From positions 1 through 64,000 of the forward strand of contig NZ_VFIA01000008.1 in assembly GCF_014282275.1 (NCBI RefSeq): a DNA stretch of 64,000 bases, given 5' to 3'. Origin of the DNA: Spirosoma utsteinense (GTDB lineage Bacteria; Bacteroidota; Bacteroidia; Cytophagales; Spirosomataceae). The notes beneath the pieces were generated by a model, which saw only the letters and a program-made list of their open reading frames with translations, made no database searches and was not told the DNA's origin. Position numbers and translations under genes: made by a program. Positions 20,191 through 29,471 of the stretch are shown one piece after another (position 1 is the first letter of the stretch; every line of letters starts with the position of its first letter).

Positions 20191-20436
20191 ATGACGTTAG
20201 ACATCATTACTCCTGACTGTAAGGTCTACTCTGGCGAGGCTACCGCCGTTACGTTTCCGGGCAGCGAAGGTCAGTTTCAGGTGCTGAACGATCACGCACC
20301 GCTGGTTAGTACACTGGGTCAGGGACCAATCGTAATTCAAACAGCTTCCGGGCAGCAGACCTTCACTGTCGATGGCGGTGTCGTTGAAGTTCTCCAGAAC
20401 AAAGTGCTGGTTCTGGCCGAAGCGGTAGTTGTTTAA
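20191..20436 (+). CDS. atpC: F1 ATP synthase epsilon subunit (short form)
   Basis: This 81-residue protein corresponds to the N-terminal beta-sandwich of the F1 epsilon subunit (TLDIITPDCKVYSGEATAVTFPGSEGQFQVLNDHAPLVSTL, read in parts). The C-terminal helical domain that inhibits ATP hydrolysis in longer homologues is absent, which is common in Bacteroidota. It links gamma to the c-ring in the central stalk. The leader immediately upstream is rich in TCATTCA-type repeats. A terminator follows at 20463. Confidence 0.93.
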   Translation: MTLDIITPDCKVYSGEATAVTFPGSEGQFQVLNDHAPLVSTLGQGPIVIQTASGQQTFTVDGGVVEVLQNKVLVLAEAVVV

Positions 20437-20462
20437 CGAAACGGTGTAGGTAAGACTATTGA

Positions 20463-20500
20463 AAAGCGGGCTGCTCTGTTGGAGTAGCCCGCTTTGTTCG
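20463..20500 (+). terminator. Terminator after atpC
   Basis: AAAGCGGGCT (20463-20472) pairs with AGCCCGCTTT (20486-20495) around a 13-nt loop, followed by TTG-rich sequence, 27 bp after the atpC stop. Confidence 0.75.
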
Positions 20501-20590
20501 TAAGTGGCTTTTAAACGGACTTATGCCAGATTCATACCCACAGGCTGCGGTAAAGGAACCCGGCATTTTCCTCGTATTTTCGCTTTTACT

Positions 20591-21211
20591 ATGATCAACA
20601 AACCGTTTATCGTCGGCATTACCGGCGGGAGTGCTTCCGGCAAAACCTCGTTCTTAAAAGGTGTATTGAACGCCTTCCCCGACGACCAGATCTGCCTGAT
20701 CTCGCAGGATAATTATTACCGCACCCTCGACGAAATTTTAAAAGATGATCAGGGTATTCATAACTTCGATCTGCCCGAAACCATCGACCACCACCTTTAC
20801 GCCCAGCATATAGGGCAGCTCCGGATGGGGCAAATAGTGTATCAGAAAGAATACGTTTTCAACAACGCCAACGTAGTACCGCGGATGCTTACCTTCCGGC
20901 CTGCCCCGATCATTGTGGTCGAAGGTATTTTCGTGTTTCACTTCCGCGAACTGGCCGATCAGATGGATTTAAAAATCTTTATTGACGCCAAGAACAGCAT
21001 CAAACTCGAACGGCGCGTCAAGCGCGACGCCGAAGAGCGTGGTTACGACCTCGACGATGTCATGTACCGCTGGAAATATCATGTAAAACCGACCTATAAG
21101 CAGTTTATCAAACCCTACCGGGCCGAAGCAGATATCGTCATACCTAACAATGTCCACTACCAGAAGGGCCTGGACGTAGTAATATCATTCCTCAAAACGA
21201 AGGTAGGTTAA
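20591..21211 (+). CDS. udk: Uridine kinase
   Basis: This 206-residue kinase phosphorylates uridine and cytidine in pyrimidine salvage. The P-loop GGSASGKT is at residues 12-19, followed by SQDNYYR (nucleoside site), NFDLPETIDHHLY and the lid Arg-rich segment KLERRVKRDAEERGYDLDD. The start at 20591 gives MINKPFIVGITGG, the usual N-terminus; a longer reading from 20504 crosses the intergenic promoter area. It is a cytosolic stand-alone gene followed by a purine-rich inverted repeat. Confidence 0.94.
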   Translation: MINKPFIVGITGGSASGKTSFLKGVLNAFPDDQICLISQDNYYRTLDEILKDDQGIHNFDLPETIDHHLYAQHIGQLRMGQIVYQKEYVFNNANVVPRMLTFRPAPIIVVEGIFVFHFRELADQMDLKIFIDAKNSIKLERRVKRDAEERGYDLDDVMYRWKYHVKPTYKQFIKPYRAEADIVIPNNVHYQKGLDVVISFLKTKVG

Positions 21212-21212
21212 G

Positions 21213-21312
21213 AGGGAGAATGGAGGAAAGGGAGGAGGGGGGAAAGGGATTGCTGACGCCAGCACTCCCTTTCCTCCCTTTCCTCTTTCCTCCTTCCTCC
21301 CTCTCTTCCCCT
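21213..21312. repeat. Polypurine/polypyrimidine imperfect inverted repeat
   Basis: About 38 nt of GGAGGAAAGGG-like purine sequence is followed by a central GCTGACGCCAGC and then about 38 nt of the complementary CCTCCCTTTCC-like pyrimidine sequence. The arms consist of 7-9-nt quasi-repeats. It lies between convergent udk and the reductase gene and may terminate both. Confidence 0.65.
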
Positions 21313-21314
21313 TC

Positions 21315-22412
21315 TCATATCTCGATCACCACCCCATCGCTTTCGGGGTAACCGGTGCAGGTGAGTATCCAGCCTTCGGTCAGGTCGCGCTCCGTGAGCA
21401 CATCGTTGATGGTCATGTGGACGCTGCCCGCCGTACAACGGGCTATACAAGTCGAGCAGCGCCCGCCCCGACAACTGTAGGGTAAGGTAAGGCCTTGGTC
21501 CAAAGCCGCCTGTAGAATGGACTTGTAAGCAGGCACCTGAATAGCAATTTCCTGCTCTCGTAATCGTAACAACAGCGTCCTGTCCTGTGCCAATGCGGGC
21601 GGTGGTGCCAGCGCAATAGGCTCAATAACGAAGTTTTCCCGCCGGATCTGCTCCGGTTTAATGCCGCTGAACACGAGCGTGAACTGCACCATCCGCATAT
21701 AATCGACCGGGCCGCACACGTAAAAGCGAAGTGTCGGCTGGTCAGACGACCCGATCAGTTCAGGCAGCATCGTTTCAAGCATGACGTTATTCAGGCGACC
21801 CCGCCGAATAGTCCCCCGCCCCCCAAACCAATCGTCCGAAGGATTGCTCAGTAAATAGACCAACTTGAACCGGTTGGGGTACCGCTTGTGCAGGTCATCT
21901 AGTTCATCCCGGAAAATAATGGTGTGTTCACTAGTACTGCTATACAGCAACACAACACGCCGGGATGAATCGGACTGTAAGGCAGCTTTGAGCAGGCCAA
22001 ACAAGGGCGTAATGCCACTCCCTGCCCCAATCAGTATCAGGTCTCCCGTTTGATGAGGATCGAGCGTAAACCGACCGGCGGGATAAAGGCTGGTGAGTAC
22101 ATCACCTTCGTGTATCGTATCGAGCAGGTACCGCGACATTTCACCGTTCTGAACCCGTTTGATGGTAAGCCGCAACGGCTCGCCCGGCACCGAGCTAAGC
22201 GAGTAAGATCGGCGTACTTCGTGGTCATTCGTTGAAGACAGGCCCGCTTCGCCGGGGCGGTGATTGAGAATAAGCGTTAGAAACTGCCCGGCCTGATACG
22301 GAACGGGCGACCCGTCTACAGACTCCAGAAAATAGCTGTTGGCTTCGGGTTGGCCGGGCGTTCCAATCTCCTGCTTTATGCGAGCAACCCGAAGTTGAAG
22401 AAAATTGGTCAT
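21315..22412 (-). CDS. PaaE-like flavin/2Fe-2S oxidoreductase
   Basis: This 365-residue electron-transfer reductase has three domains in order. The FAD domain carries RRSYSLSS (about 65-72), the NAD(P) domain carries GAGSGITPLFGLLK, and the C-terminal plant-type ferredoxin domain carries SCRGGRCSTC plus a later LTC for the 2Fe-2S cluster. This layout matches PaaE/HmpX-type reductases that feed oxygenases. No oxygenase component or phenylacetate gene is nearby, so the partner is unknown. It is cytosolic and divergent from nadA, with 150-170 bp between the starts. Confidence 0.9.
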   Translation of the reverse strand: MTNFLQLRVARIKQEIGTPGQPEANSYFLESVDGSPVPYQAGQFLTLILNHRPGEAGLSSTNDHEVRRSYSLSSVPGEPLRLTIKRVQNGEMSRYLLDTIHEGDVLTSLYPAGRFTLDPHQTGDLILIGAGSGITPLFGLLKAALQSDSSRRVVLLYSSTSEHTIIFRDELDDLHKRYPNRFKLVYLLSNPSDDWFGGRGTIRRGRLNNVMLETMLPELIGSSDQPTLRFYVCGPVDYMRMVQFTLVFSGIKPEQIRRENFVIEPIALAPPPALAQDRTLLLRLREQEIAIQVPAYKSILQAALDQGLTLPYSCRGGRCSTCIARCTAGSVHMTINDVLTERDLTEGWILTCTGYPESDGVVIEI

Positions 22413-22584
22413 ACGATGTGTCCTTTACGTAGTTAAACCAGACAAACACCTACCCTTGTTTGAAAGCCCGAAACGTTTGCAGATATTCGCCCGGCCAGTC
22501 GACCAGACGCGTAATTGGGATACGGTGCTGTGACATTTACGGTGCTTTTATTGTTTATCCTACAAATTGCCAAGCAAACAGTAC

Positions 22585-23574
22585 ATGGAAGCTTTACTCG
22601 AAGAAGTACAACGCGTGGGTTATGTGAACAAACCCGTTGACGATTCTATAGATTTAGTAGCCGAAATAAAACGGCTCAAGAAAGAGAAGAACGCCGTTAT
22701 TCTCGCCCACTACTACGTCGACGGGGCTATCCAGGATCTGGCCGATTACATTGGCGACAGCCTGGGTTTGTCGCAACAGGCAGCCAGTACAGAGGCAGAT
22801 ATGATCGTATTCTGTGGGGTGCACTTCATGGGCGAAACGGCCAAGGTGCTGTCGCCCCATAAAAAAGTAGTCATTCCGGACCTGAACGCTGGTTGCTCCC
22901 TCGCCGACTCGGCCCCTGCCGATAAGTTTGCCGAGTTCAAAGCCCGTTATCCCGACCATATTGTACTATCCTATATCAACTGCTCGGCCGAGATCAAAGC
23001 CCTGTCTGACATTATTGTGACGTCGTCCAACGCGCTGAAGATCGTTGAAAGCCTGCCGAAAGATCAGAAAATCATCTTCGCGCCGGACGCCAACCTCGGC
23101 CGGTTCGTGTCGAAGAAAACGGGGCGTGAAATGGTGCTATGGGACGGTGCCTGTATCGTTCACATCGACATCTCACTGGAAAAGCTCAACAAGCTTCGCA
23201 TCGACTATCCCGAAGCGAAGTTCATTGCCCATCCCGAGTGTCAGGAACATATTCTCAGCGAAGCCGATTTTGTTGGCTCAACTACGGCACTGCTGAAATA
23301 CGTTGTCGACAGCCCTGACCAAACATTCATTGTGGGAACCGAAGCGGGCATTCTTCATAAGATGCGTCAGGCTGTGCCGCATAAGAAGATCATACCAGCT
23401 CCAGCCACGGCCAACAACACCTGTGCCTGTTCGGAGTGCCCATACATGAAGATGAATACGCTTGAGAAGCTGTACAACTGCATGTTGTTCGAGCAGCCGG
23501 AGATTATCGTACCGGAAGACGTTCGCGTGAAGGCCGAGGCTTCTGTATTACGGATGCTGGAATTAAGCAAGTAA
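22585..23574 (+). CDS. nadA: Quinolinate synthase
   Basis: This about 329-residue 4Fe-4S enzyme condenses iminoaspartate with dihydroxyacetone phosphate to form quinolinate in NAD biosynthesis. [19 protein letters not shown], the Cys in [24 protein letters not shown] and [17 protein letters not shown] are family features. An in-frame TTG start at 22567 would add six residues (MPSKQY); the ATG is preferred but the choice is open. It is the first gene of nadA-DUF433-DUF5615-nadB, with gaps of 11 bp or less, which is surely one operon. Confidence 0.95.
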   Translation: MEALLEEVQRVGYVNKPVDDSIDLVAEIKRLKKEKNAVILAHYYVDGAIQDLADYIGDSLGLSQQAASTEADMIVFCGVHFMGETAKVLSPHKKVVIPDLNAGCSLADSAPADKFAEFKARYPDHIVLSYINCSAEIKALSDIIVTSSNALKIVESLPKDQKIIFAPDANLGRFVSKKTGREMVLWDGACIVHIDISLEKLNKLRIDYPEAKFIAHPECQEHILSEADFVGSTTALLKYVVDSPDQTFIVGTEAGILHKMRQAVPHKKIIPAPATANNTCACSECPYMKMNTLEKLYNCMLFEQPEIIVPEDVRVKAEASVLRMLELSK

Positions 23575-23585
23575 CCTGAAGACGT

Positions 23586-23816
23586 ATGAACTGGAGAGAC
23601 TATATCACATCAGATCCGACTATCATGTTCGGGAAGCCAGTCATTAAAGGCACACGCATTCCGGTTGACCTGATTCTGGAGAAGCTGGGGAATGGCGAAA
23701 CAATAGCCCAATTGTTAGAATCATACCCGCGCGCCACAGAAACAGGACTGTACGCCTGTTTGTTGTTTGCATCCGAAACCGTAAAGAACGAGGTGGTGTA
23801 TGCCCAGGCAGGCTGA
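23586..23816 (+). CDS. DUF433 family antitoxin-like protein
   Basis: This 76-residue protein matches the DUF433 pattern: DYITSDPTIMFGKPVIKGTRIPVDLI followed (after a break) by LGNGETIAQLLESYP, a winged/helix-turn-helix type DNA-binding fold common in antitoxins. It overlaps the next gene by 17 bp and starts 11 bp after nadA. It probably neutralises and auto-regulates with the DUF5615 partner, though here the pair would also be under nad operon transcription. Confidence 0.85.
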   Translation: MNWRDYITSDPTIMFGKPVIKGTRIPVDLILEKLGNGETIAQLLESYPRATETGLYACLLFASETVKNEVVYAQAG

Positions 23817-24171
23817 CCTCTCGTTTGTAGCTGATGAAAATTTCGATTTCGCTATCGTCAGGCAACTACGCGCAAAAGGATTCACTGTTCTTTCTATAGC
23901 AGAGTCATTTTCCAGCATACCCGACACGCAGGTGCTTCAGATTGCCGTCGACAGAAATGCAGTTCTGCTTACTGAAGATAAAGATTTCGGTGAACTGGTT
24001 CATCGACTGCGTATGCCTCATTGTGGTATATTACTAGTCAGGCTATTAAAGATGACTAGTTACGAAAAAACGGAACGCGTTTTTGACGTCATTACTCATC
24101 AGGGAACCGAGCTTATAAATAGTTTTTCTGTACTGAGCAGCGACTTGCTCCGTATCAGACCCGCCAAATAA
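23800..24171 (+). CDS. DUF5615 family PIN-like protein (putative toxin)
   Basis: This 123-residue protein has the DUF5615/Mut7-C-like PIN motifs: FVADENFDFAIVRQLRAKG at the start with acidic residues, and LLTEDKDFGELVHR in the middle. The family is predicted to have nuclease activity and pairs with DUF433 antitoxins. It overlaps DUF433 by 17 bp and ends 8 bp before nadB, so toxin, antitoxin and NAD genes are on one transcript. Activity is a family-based prediction. Confidence 0.83.
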   Translation: MPRQADLSFVADENFDFAIVRQLRAKGFTVLSIAESFSSIPDTQVLQIAVDRNAVLLTEDKDFGELVHRLRMPHCGILLVRLLKMTSYEKTERVFDVITHQGTELINSFSVLSSDLLRIRPAK

Positions 24172-24179
24172 AGACACGA

Positions 24180-25766
24180 ATGCCCCATCAATTCGACTTC
24201 CTTGTCATCGGCTCCGGTATTGCGGGCCTTAGTTACGCTACCAAACTGGGTATGCACTTCGAACGGCTAAACCAGCCTGTGCGCATTGGTGTCATCACGA
24301 AGGTTCAGGCCGATGAAACCAACACTAAATACGCCCAGGGAGGCATTGCTGCCGTGTGGGCCGAAGACGACACCTTCGCCAAACACATCGAAGACACGAT
24401 GGTGGCCGGTGACTTTCTGAGCGACCGCCATATTGTGGAGATCGTTGTGAACGAAGGACCCGGCCGGATTCAGGAACTGATCGATTACGGCACCCGGTTC
24501 GATAAGGAACACGACAGCCCCGATTATGATCTGGCTAAAGAAGGCGGTCACTCAGATTACCGAATCCTGCACTTCAAAGACATCACAGGGGCTGAAATTG
24601 AACGGGCGTTGCTGGAGAAGACCCAGTCGCTCCCATCGATTGAGGTATTTACCCATTACTACGCCGTTGAGCTCATCACACGGCATCAACTCGGCGAAAC
24701 GGTTCATCGCTATGATACCGACAACAAATGCTTTGGTGCCTATGTATTGAACACACAAACCGGGCAGGTCGAACGGTTCCTGGCCAAAACTACCCTGCTC
24801 GCTACCGGCGGTATCGGCAATATTTACCAGAATACGACCAACCCCAGTATTGCTACCGGCGACGGTATCGCAATGGCGTATCGGGCTAAAGGCATCGGTA
24901 AGGATATGGAGTTCATCCAGTTCCACCCAACGGCATTGTATGAACCGGGCAAGAAGCCCAACTTCCTGATCTCGGAAGCAGTGCGTGGTTTTGGCGGTAT
25001 TCTCCGGAATGTTAAAGGCGAGACGTTCATGGAAAACTACGATTCACGCCTGTCTTTGGCTCCGCGCGATATTGTAGCACGGGCCATCGACTCGGAAATG
25101 AAAAAGGCCGGCGATCCGCATGTATACCTCGATGTGACGCACTGCGATTACGAGAAGTTCATTGAGCATTTCCCCAACATCACCGCCTACTGCCGCGATA
25201 ATCTGGGCCTGGATTTGCGGAAAGATTACATACCGGTCGTTCCGGCGCAGCATTACCTCTGCGGAGGTATTCGGGTTAACGAATGGGGTCAGACGAATAT
25301 TCAGTTTCTGTACGCCGTTGGTGAATGCGCTTGTACAGGCCTGCATGGTGCCAACCGGTTGGCCAGTAACTCGCTGCTCGAAGCCGTCGTATTTGGCCAC
25401 CGGGCTTACCAGAAAACCGTTGAGTTGCTGGACCAGGCTACCGTTCCTTCGTCAATTCCTGCCTGGAACGACGCAGGGACGACCCACCCCGAAGAGTTGG
25501 TCCTGGTAACAGAAATGAAAAAGGAGCTGGAGTCGATCATGTCGAACTACGTGGGTATCGTCCGGTCGAACCGGCGACTCAAACGGGCTATGGATCGACT
25601 CGAACTGATTTACCTCGAACACGAGGAATTGTACCGGCAGTCGAAAGTGTCGGTTCCCATTTGCGAGTTGCGTAACATGATCGAGGTTGCCTATCTGGTT
25701 ATCCGGATGGCGATGGCTCGCCGGGAGAATACGGGACTACATTACAGCCTGGACAACCTGAAGTAG
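24180..25766 (+). CDS. nadB: L-aspartate oxidase
   Basis: This 528-residue flavoprotein oxidises L-aspartate to iminoaspartate, the substrate of NadA. The FAD-binding GSGIAG is at residues 11-16; KYAQGGIAAVW, GGHSDYRILH, the HPTALY segment (about 248), CGGIRVNEWGQT and GLHGANRLASNSLLEAVVFG are all family marks. It is cytosolic. It closes the nadA-TA-nadB operon and converges on kdsA with a 19-bp gap. Confidence 0.96.
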   Translation: MPHQFDFLVIGSGIAGLSYATKLGMHFERLNQPVRIGVITKVQADETNTKYAQGGIAAVWAEDDTFAKHIEDTMVAGDFLSDRHIVEIVVNEGPGRIQELIDYGTRFDKEHDSPDYDLAKEGGHSDYRILHFKDITGAEIERALLEKTQSLPSIEVFTHYYAVELITRHQLGETVHRYDTDNKCFGAYVLNTQTGQVERFLAKTTLLATGGIGNIYQNTTNPSIATGDGIAMAYRAKGIGKDMEFIQFHPTALYEPGKKPNFLISEAVRGFGGILRNVKGETFMENYDSRLSLAPRDIVARAIDSEMKKAGDPHVYLDVTHCDYEKFIEHFPNITAYCRDNLGLDLRKDYIPVVPAQHYLCGGIRVNEWGQTNIQFLYAVGECACTGLHGANRLASNSLLEAVVFGHRAYQKTVELLDQATVPSSIPAWNDAGTTHPEELVLVTEMKKELESIMSNYVGIVRSNRRLKRAMDRLELIYLEHEELYRQSKVSVPICELRNMIEVAYLVIRMAMARRENTGLHYSLDNLK

Positions 25767-25785
25767 CCCCGTACCACGAGTTAAA

Positions 25786-26601
25786 TCACAAAATACTTTC
25801 CCGAACCCGCACGAGCCGTTCCAGCAGCGCTTCCAGCTGATCGAGCGGCAGCATATTGGCACCATCTGATTTGGCTACGGCCGGGTTCATGTGAGTTTCA
25901 ATGAACAGCCCATCGGCCCCAACGGCAATGGCGGCTTTGGCAATGGTTGCAATCAGGGCTGGCTTACCGCCCGTTACGCCCGATGCCTGATTCGGCTGCT
26001 GTAATGAGTGTGTACAGTCCATAACCACCGGAACGCCGTGGGCCTGCATAGCGGGCAGATTGCGGTAATCGACCACCAGATCGCCATAGCCGAACGAATT
26101 GCCACGGTCGGTCAGAAACACAATAGCGTCCGGGTCAGCCGTTTTCACTTTCTCGACCGCAAAGCCCATACTTTCGCCAGAGAGGAATTGTCCTTTCTTC
26201 ACGTTGACGGCCCGGCCGGTTTTGGCAGCGGCTTCGATAAGTTCGGTTTGGCGGCACAGGAAAGCCGGAATTTGAAGCACGTCGACGTATGGGGCGGCCA
26301 TAGCCGCTTCGTCTGACTCATGAATATCTGTTACGGTTGGAATATCGAAGGTGTCGCCAACCTCTTTTAAAATTGACAAAGCCAGTTCATCACCAATTCC
26401 GGTAAATGAGTTGGCTTTTGTCCGGTTAGCTTTCCGGTAAGAACCTTTGAAAATATACGGGATTCCGAGTTTATCGGTAATCGTTACAATCTGTTCCGCA
26501 ATCCGGAGCGCCATGTCACGGCCCTCAATAGCACAGGGTCCCGCCATCAAAAAAAAGCGGTTTGTATCGGTATGTTTCAGTTTTGGGAGTTGCATGGGCA
26601 T
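25786..26601 (-). CDS. kdsA: 3-deoxy-8-phosphooctulonate synthase
   Basis: This 271-residue enzyme condenses arabinose-5-phosphate and phosphoenolpyruvate into KDO-8-phosphate for lipopolysaccharide. Motifs include FLMAGPCAIEGRD, FKGSYRKANRT, DIHE, VLQIPAFLCRQTEL, VNVKKGQFLSG and DCTHSLQQPN. The motif with Asn rather than Cys near the start (SYRKANRT follows GPCAI) does not by itself tell metal dependence. A second Met two residues downstream is an alternative start. The gene is alone; lpx genes are not nearby. Confidence 0.95.
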   Translation of the reverse strand: MPMQLPKLKHTDTNRFFLMAGPCAIEGRDMALRIAEQIVTITDKLGIPYIFKGSYRKANRTKANSFTGIGDELALSILKEVGDTFDIPTVTDIHESDEAAMAAPYVDVLQIPAFLCRQTELIEAAAKTGRAVNVKKGQFLSGESMGFAVEKVKTADPDAIVFLTDRGNSFGYGDLVVDYRNLPAMQAHGVPVVMDCTHSLQQPNQASGVTGGKPALIATIAKAAIAVGADGLFIETHMNPAVAKSDGANMLPLDQLEALLERLVRVRESIL

Positions 26602-26832
26602 ACAGGTGATTTTAAGCTACAAAGGTGCGTAAAACTGGCGAACGACTCGTCTACGAAGGAGGATAGCACAGCCGTAAAGTGCCTGAACAATGAGCAACAA
26701 CTTATTAACTATCAGCTTTTTAATCATAAATAAGGGCACCAAATAAAGGCGACATGACTCAAAAAATTGTTTGATAATACGGTAGTTAATCTGTTTATTT
26801 GCGCAGTTTTTTAACTCCAATGGACTACTAAA

Positions 26833-27072
26833 ATGTCAGAAATTGCACAGAAAGTAAAGAATATCATCGTTGAGAAACTGGGTGTTGAGGAGTCAGAGGT
26901 AACGCCTGAGGCCAGCTTCACGAACGACCTCGGTGCAGACTCGCTCGACACCGTTGAGTTGATCATGGAATTTGAGAAAGAGTTTAATCTTCCTATCCCT
27001 GACGATGAGGCCGAAAAGATCGCTACAGTTGGCTTAGCGATTGAGTACTTGGAAAAGCACATCGGTAAGTAA
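26833..27072 (+). CDS. acpP: Acyl carrier protein
   Basis: This 79-residue carrier protein is acidic, with Ser37 in the [12 protein letters not shown] motif as the phosphopantetheine attachment site. It carries growing acyl chains in type II fatty-acid synthesis. The acpP-fabF-rnc order seen here is widely conserved. A 231-bp upstream region separates it from divergent kdsA and holds its promoter; I could not pick a convincing promoter there. Confidence 0.97.
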   Translation: MSEIAQKVKNIIVEKLGVEESEVTPEASFTNDLGADSLDTVELIMEFEKEFNLPIPDDEAEKIATVGLAIEYLEKHIGK

Positions 27073-27216
27073 GCCCGGCAAAGGCGTAAAGGCTTCTGCT
27101 ATCAGCAAGCCTGATAATCGATTGTCGTTAGCCAAGCTATCATTTACCCGAAGACAAACGCTGTACGTAACCGTCCGGTATCGTCTTCTCTTTCCCTCAT
27201 CACGCAGTATAACTGT

Positions 27217-28467
27217 ATGACATTTAAACGAGTAGTAGTGACCGGCCTCGGTGCCTTAACACCGATTGGTAATGATGTACCCACTTATTGGAGCAACTTA
27301 GCCGCTGGTGTCAGCGGGGCCGGTCCCATTACGAAGTTTGACGCAAGCAAGTTTCGGACACAGTTCGCCTGTGAAATTAAAGGACTTGATGTAACGCAGC
27401 ACATTCCGCGTCAGGATGCCCGCAAAATGGATGCGTTCACTCATTATGCACTGATCGCCACGGATGAGGCTATTCGTGACGCCGGTGTTGACGTGGAAAC
27501 GCTCGATCGCAACAAAGTAGGGGTCATCTGGGGCTCTGGCATTGGTGGTCTCAAATCCTTCGAGGATGAGATGATCGATTATGCCAGGGGAGATGGTACG
27601 CCACGTATCAATCCGTTCTTCATCGTCCGAATGATTGCTGACAGCGCATCGGGGCAAATCTCCATGCGTTACGGTTTTCGGGGTACCAACTACGTTACCG
27701 TATCGGCCTGTGCTTCTACCAACAACGCTATTATTGACGCCCTGAACTACATCAGGCTGGGTCGGCTTAAAATGTGTGTTGTAGGCGGTTCGGAAGCAGC
27801 AGTTACCCGTGCTGGTATTGGCGGTTTCAATGCCAATCGGGCCCTTTCTGAACGCAATGACTCGCCCGAGACAGCTTCACGTCCTTATGATAAGGGCCGT
27901 GATGGTTTTGTATTGGGCGAAGGTGCCGGAGCGCTTATTCTCGAAGAATACGAACATGCCCAGGCGCGCGGTGCTAAAATCTATGCCGAACTGATTGGTG
28001 GCGGTATGTCCTCCGACGCCTATCACATCACGGCTCCTCACCCCGAAGGGCTGGGTGCTTTTCTGGCAATGCAGGATGCGCTGGAAGATGCGGGTATTGA
28101 ACCGTCTTCGATTGACTACATCAATACTCACGGTACCTCAACGCCTATCGGTGATCCGCAGGAGTTGAAAGCAATTTATCAACTGTTCGGGGACCATTCG
28201 TTCAAGCTCAATATCAGTTCGACCAAGTCTATGACCGGGCACTTACTGGGCGCAGCGGGCGCGGTTGAAGCCATTGCAGCTATTAAAGCAATCGAACACC
28301 AGCTTGTTCCACCAACGATCAACTACGTCACTCCCGACGAAGAAATTGATTCTCGTTTCAACCTGACAGCCAACACGGCTCAGGCTCGTTCAATAACTAC
28401 CGTTATGAGCAACGCGTTTGGGTTTGGCGGCCATAATGCCATCGTCATTTTTCGTAAACTTAGCTGA
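27217..28467 (+). CDS. fabF: Beta-ketoacyl-ACP synthase II
   Basis: This 416-residue condensing enzyme extends acyl-ACP with malonyl-ACP. The Cys-His-His triad is Cys165 (VSACAST), His305 (NTHGTSTPIGD) and His342 (MTGHLLGAAGA). FGFGGHNA near the C-terminus is typical. It lies 144 bp after acpP and 3 bp before rnc, so it is probably co-transcribed with rnc and perhaps with acpP. Confidence 0.97.
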   Translation: MTFKRVVVTGLGALTPIGNDVPTYWSNLAAGVSGAGPITKFDASKFRTQFACEIKGLDVTQHIPRQDARKMDAFTHYALIATDEAIRDAGVDVETLDRNKVGVIWGSGIGGLKSFEDEMIDYARGDGTPRINPFFIVRMIADSASGQISMRYGFRGTNYVTVSACASTNNAIIDALNYIRLGRLKMCVVGGSEAAVTRAGIGGFNANRALSERNDSPETASRPYDKGRDGFVLGEGAGALILEEYEHAQARGAKIYAELIGGGMSSDAYHITAPHPEGLGAFLAMQDALEDAGIEPSSIDYINTHGTSTPIGDPQELKAIYQLFGDHSFKLNISSTKSMTGHLLGAAGAVEAIAAIKAIEHQLVPPTINYVTPDEEIDSRFNLTANTAQARSITTVMSNAFGFGGHNAIVIFRKLS

Positions 28468-28470
28468 GCC

Positions 28471-29232
28471 GTGCAACTTGCTCTGCCTCGTAGTTTGTTC
28501 AATCCTCTCGACTGGTTCCGGTCGGGCGATGCCGATGCCCGCAGAAATCTGCGTCGGTCGATTGCGCACATTATTGGCGAACGACCATCGAACCTGGGCC
28601 TGTATCAGTTAGCCCTCAGACACACGTCGGCCTCGAAAGCTACGGCTATAGAGGGGTTTCGTGAATCCAACGAACGGCTGGAATACCTGGGTGATGCCGT
28701 GCTTGGTATGGTGATTGCCGAGTTTCTGTTCAAAAAGTACCCTTACAAAGACGAAGGATTTCTTACCGAAATTCGCTCCCGGATCGTAAATCGGGAAACA
28801 CTCAACGGCATTGCCCGCAAGATTGGTCTTGATAGCCTGATCGAGTACGACGGTAGCCGCACCCGTAGCCTTCCCACGAGAACCTCCATGTACGGTGACG
28901 CGCTCGAAGCGCTTGTTGGGGCTGTTTATCTGGATAAAGGGTTCCGGTTTTCCCGTCAGTTCATCCTCAAAGAGCTATTGTCGCACTATGATATCGAATC
29001 GGTCGTGCAGAATAATGTCAACTTCAAAAGCCGCCTGATCGAATGGGCGCAGCGTGCCGGCAAAGACATTCGCTTCGAAATTCTGTCGGAGAAAGGCAAC
29101 AGTCACTTCCGTGAATTTATTGCTCAGGTAATGATTGCCGACGAGCCCTTTGCTACCGGCTCCGGCTACTCCAAGAAAAAAGCAGAACAGGCTGCGGCTG
29201 AGAAAGCCCTAAGCTTACTGGACGAAAAATAA
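28471..29232 (+). CDS. rnc: Ribonuclease III
   Basis: This 253-residue double-strand-specific RNase processes rRNA and structured mRNA. The signature NERLEYLGDAVL (about 67-78) holds the metal-binding acidic residues, MYGDALEALVGAVYL is the second acidic block, and a C-terminal dsRNA-binding domain (about 175-250) includes GSGYSKKKAEQAAAEKAL. The start is GTG, 3 bp after the fabF stop; no ATG upstream in frame fits. Translation coupling with fabF is likely. Confidence 0.95.
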   Translation: MQLALPRSLFNPLDWFRSGDADARRNLRRSIAHIIGERPSNLGLYQLALRHTSASKATAIEGFRESNERLEYLGDAVLGMVIAEFLFKKYPYKDEGFLTEIRSRIVNRETLNGIARKIGLDSLIEYDGSRTRSLPTRTSMYGDALEALVGAVYLDKGFRFSRQFILKELLSHYDIESVVQNNVNFKSRLIEWAQRAGKDIRFEILSEKGNSHFREFIAQVMIADEPFATGSGYSKKKAEQAAAEKALSLLDEK

Positions 29233-29471
29233 GCCGTATCCTTACTGCTTACCCCTTCAATAAAAAATCGATCCCACCCCTCCTTTCAGGTAGTATTTTT
29301 GGCATGATTGACTAAAAAAGTTCGTCCAACTTGTCATAAACAGGAGCTGGATATGGCTGCGAAAATGACAAATTGTCGCGTCCAATAACTCTTTAGCAAT
29401 TGGTACGGGATTTGAAAAAGGTTAGTTGTTATCAGTTAATTAGTCTGTTTAACCAAAACCAACTAACTGTT

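Noticed and set aside
29233..29471. CIRCE or other heat-shock operator before Hsp20
   Set aside because: There is a loose GACAA/TTGTC repeat near 29365, but it does not match TTAGCACTC-N9-GAGTGCTAA.
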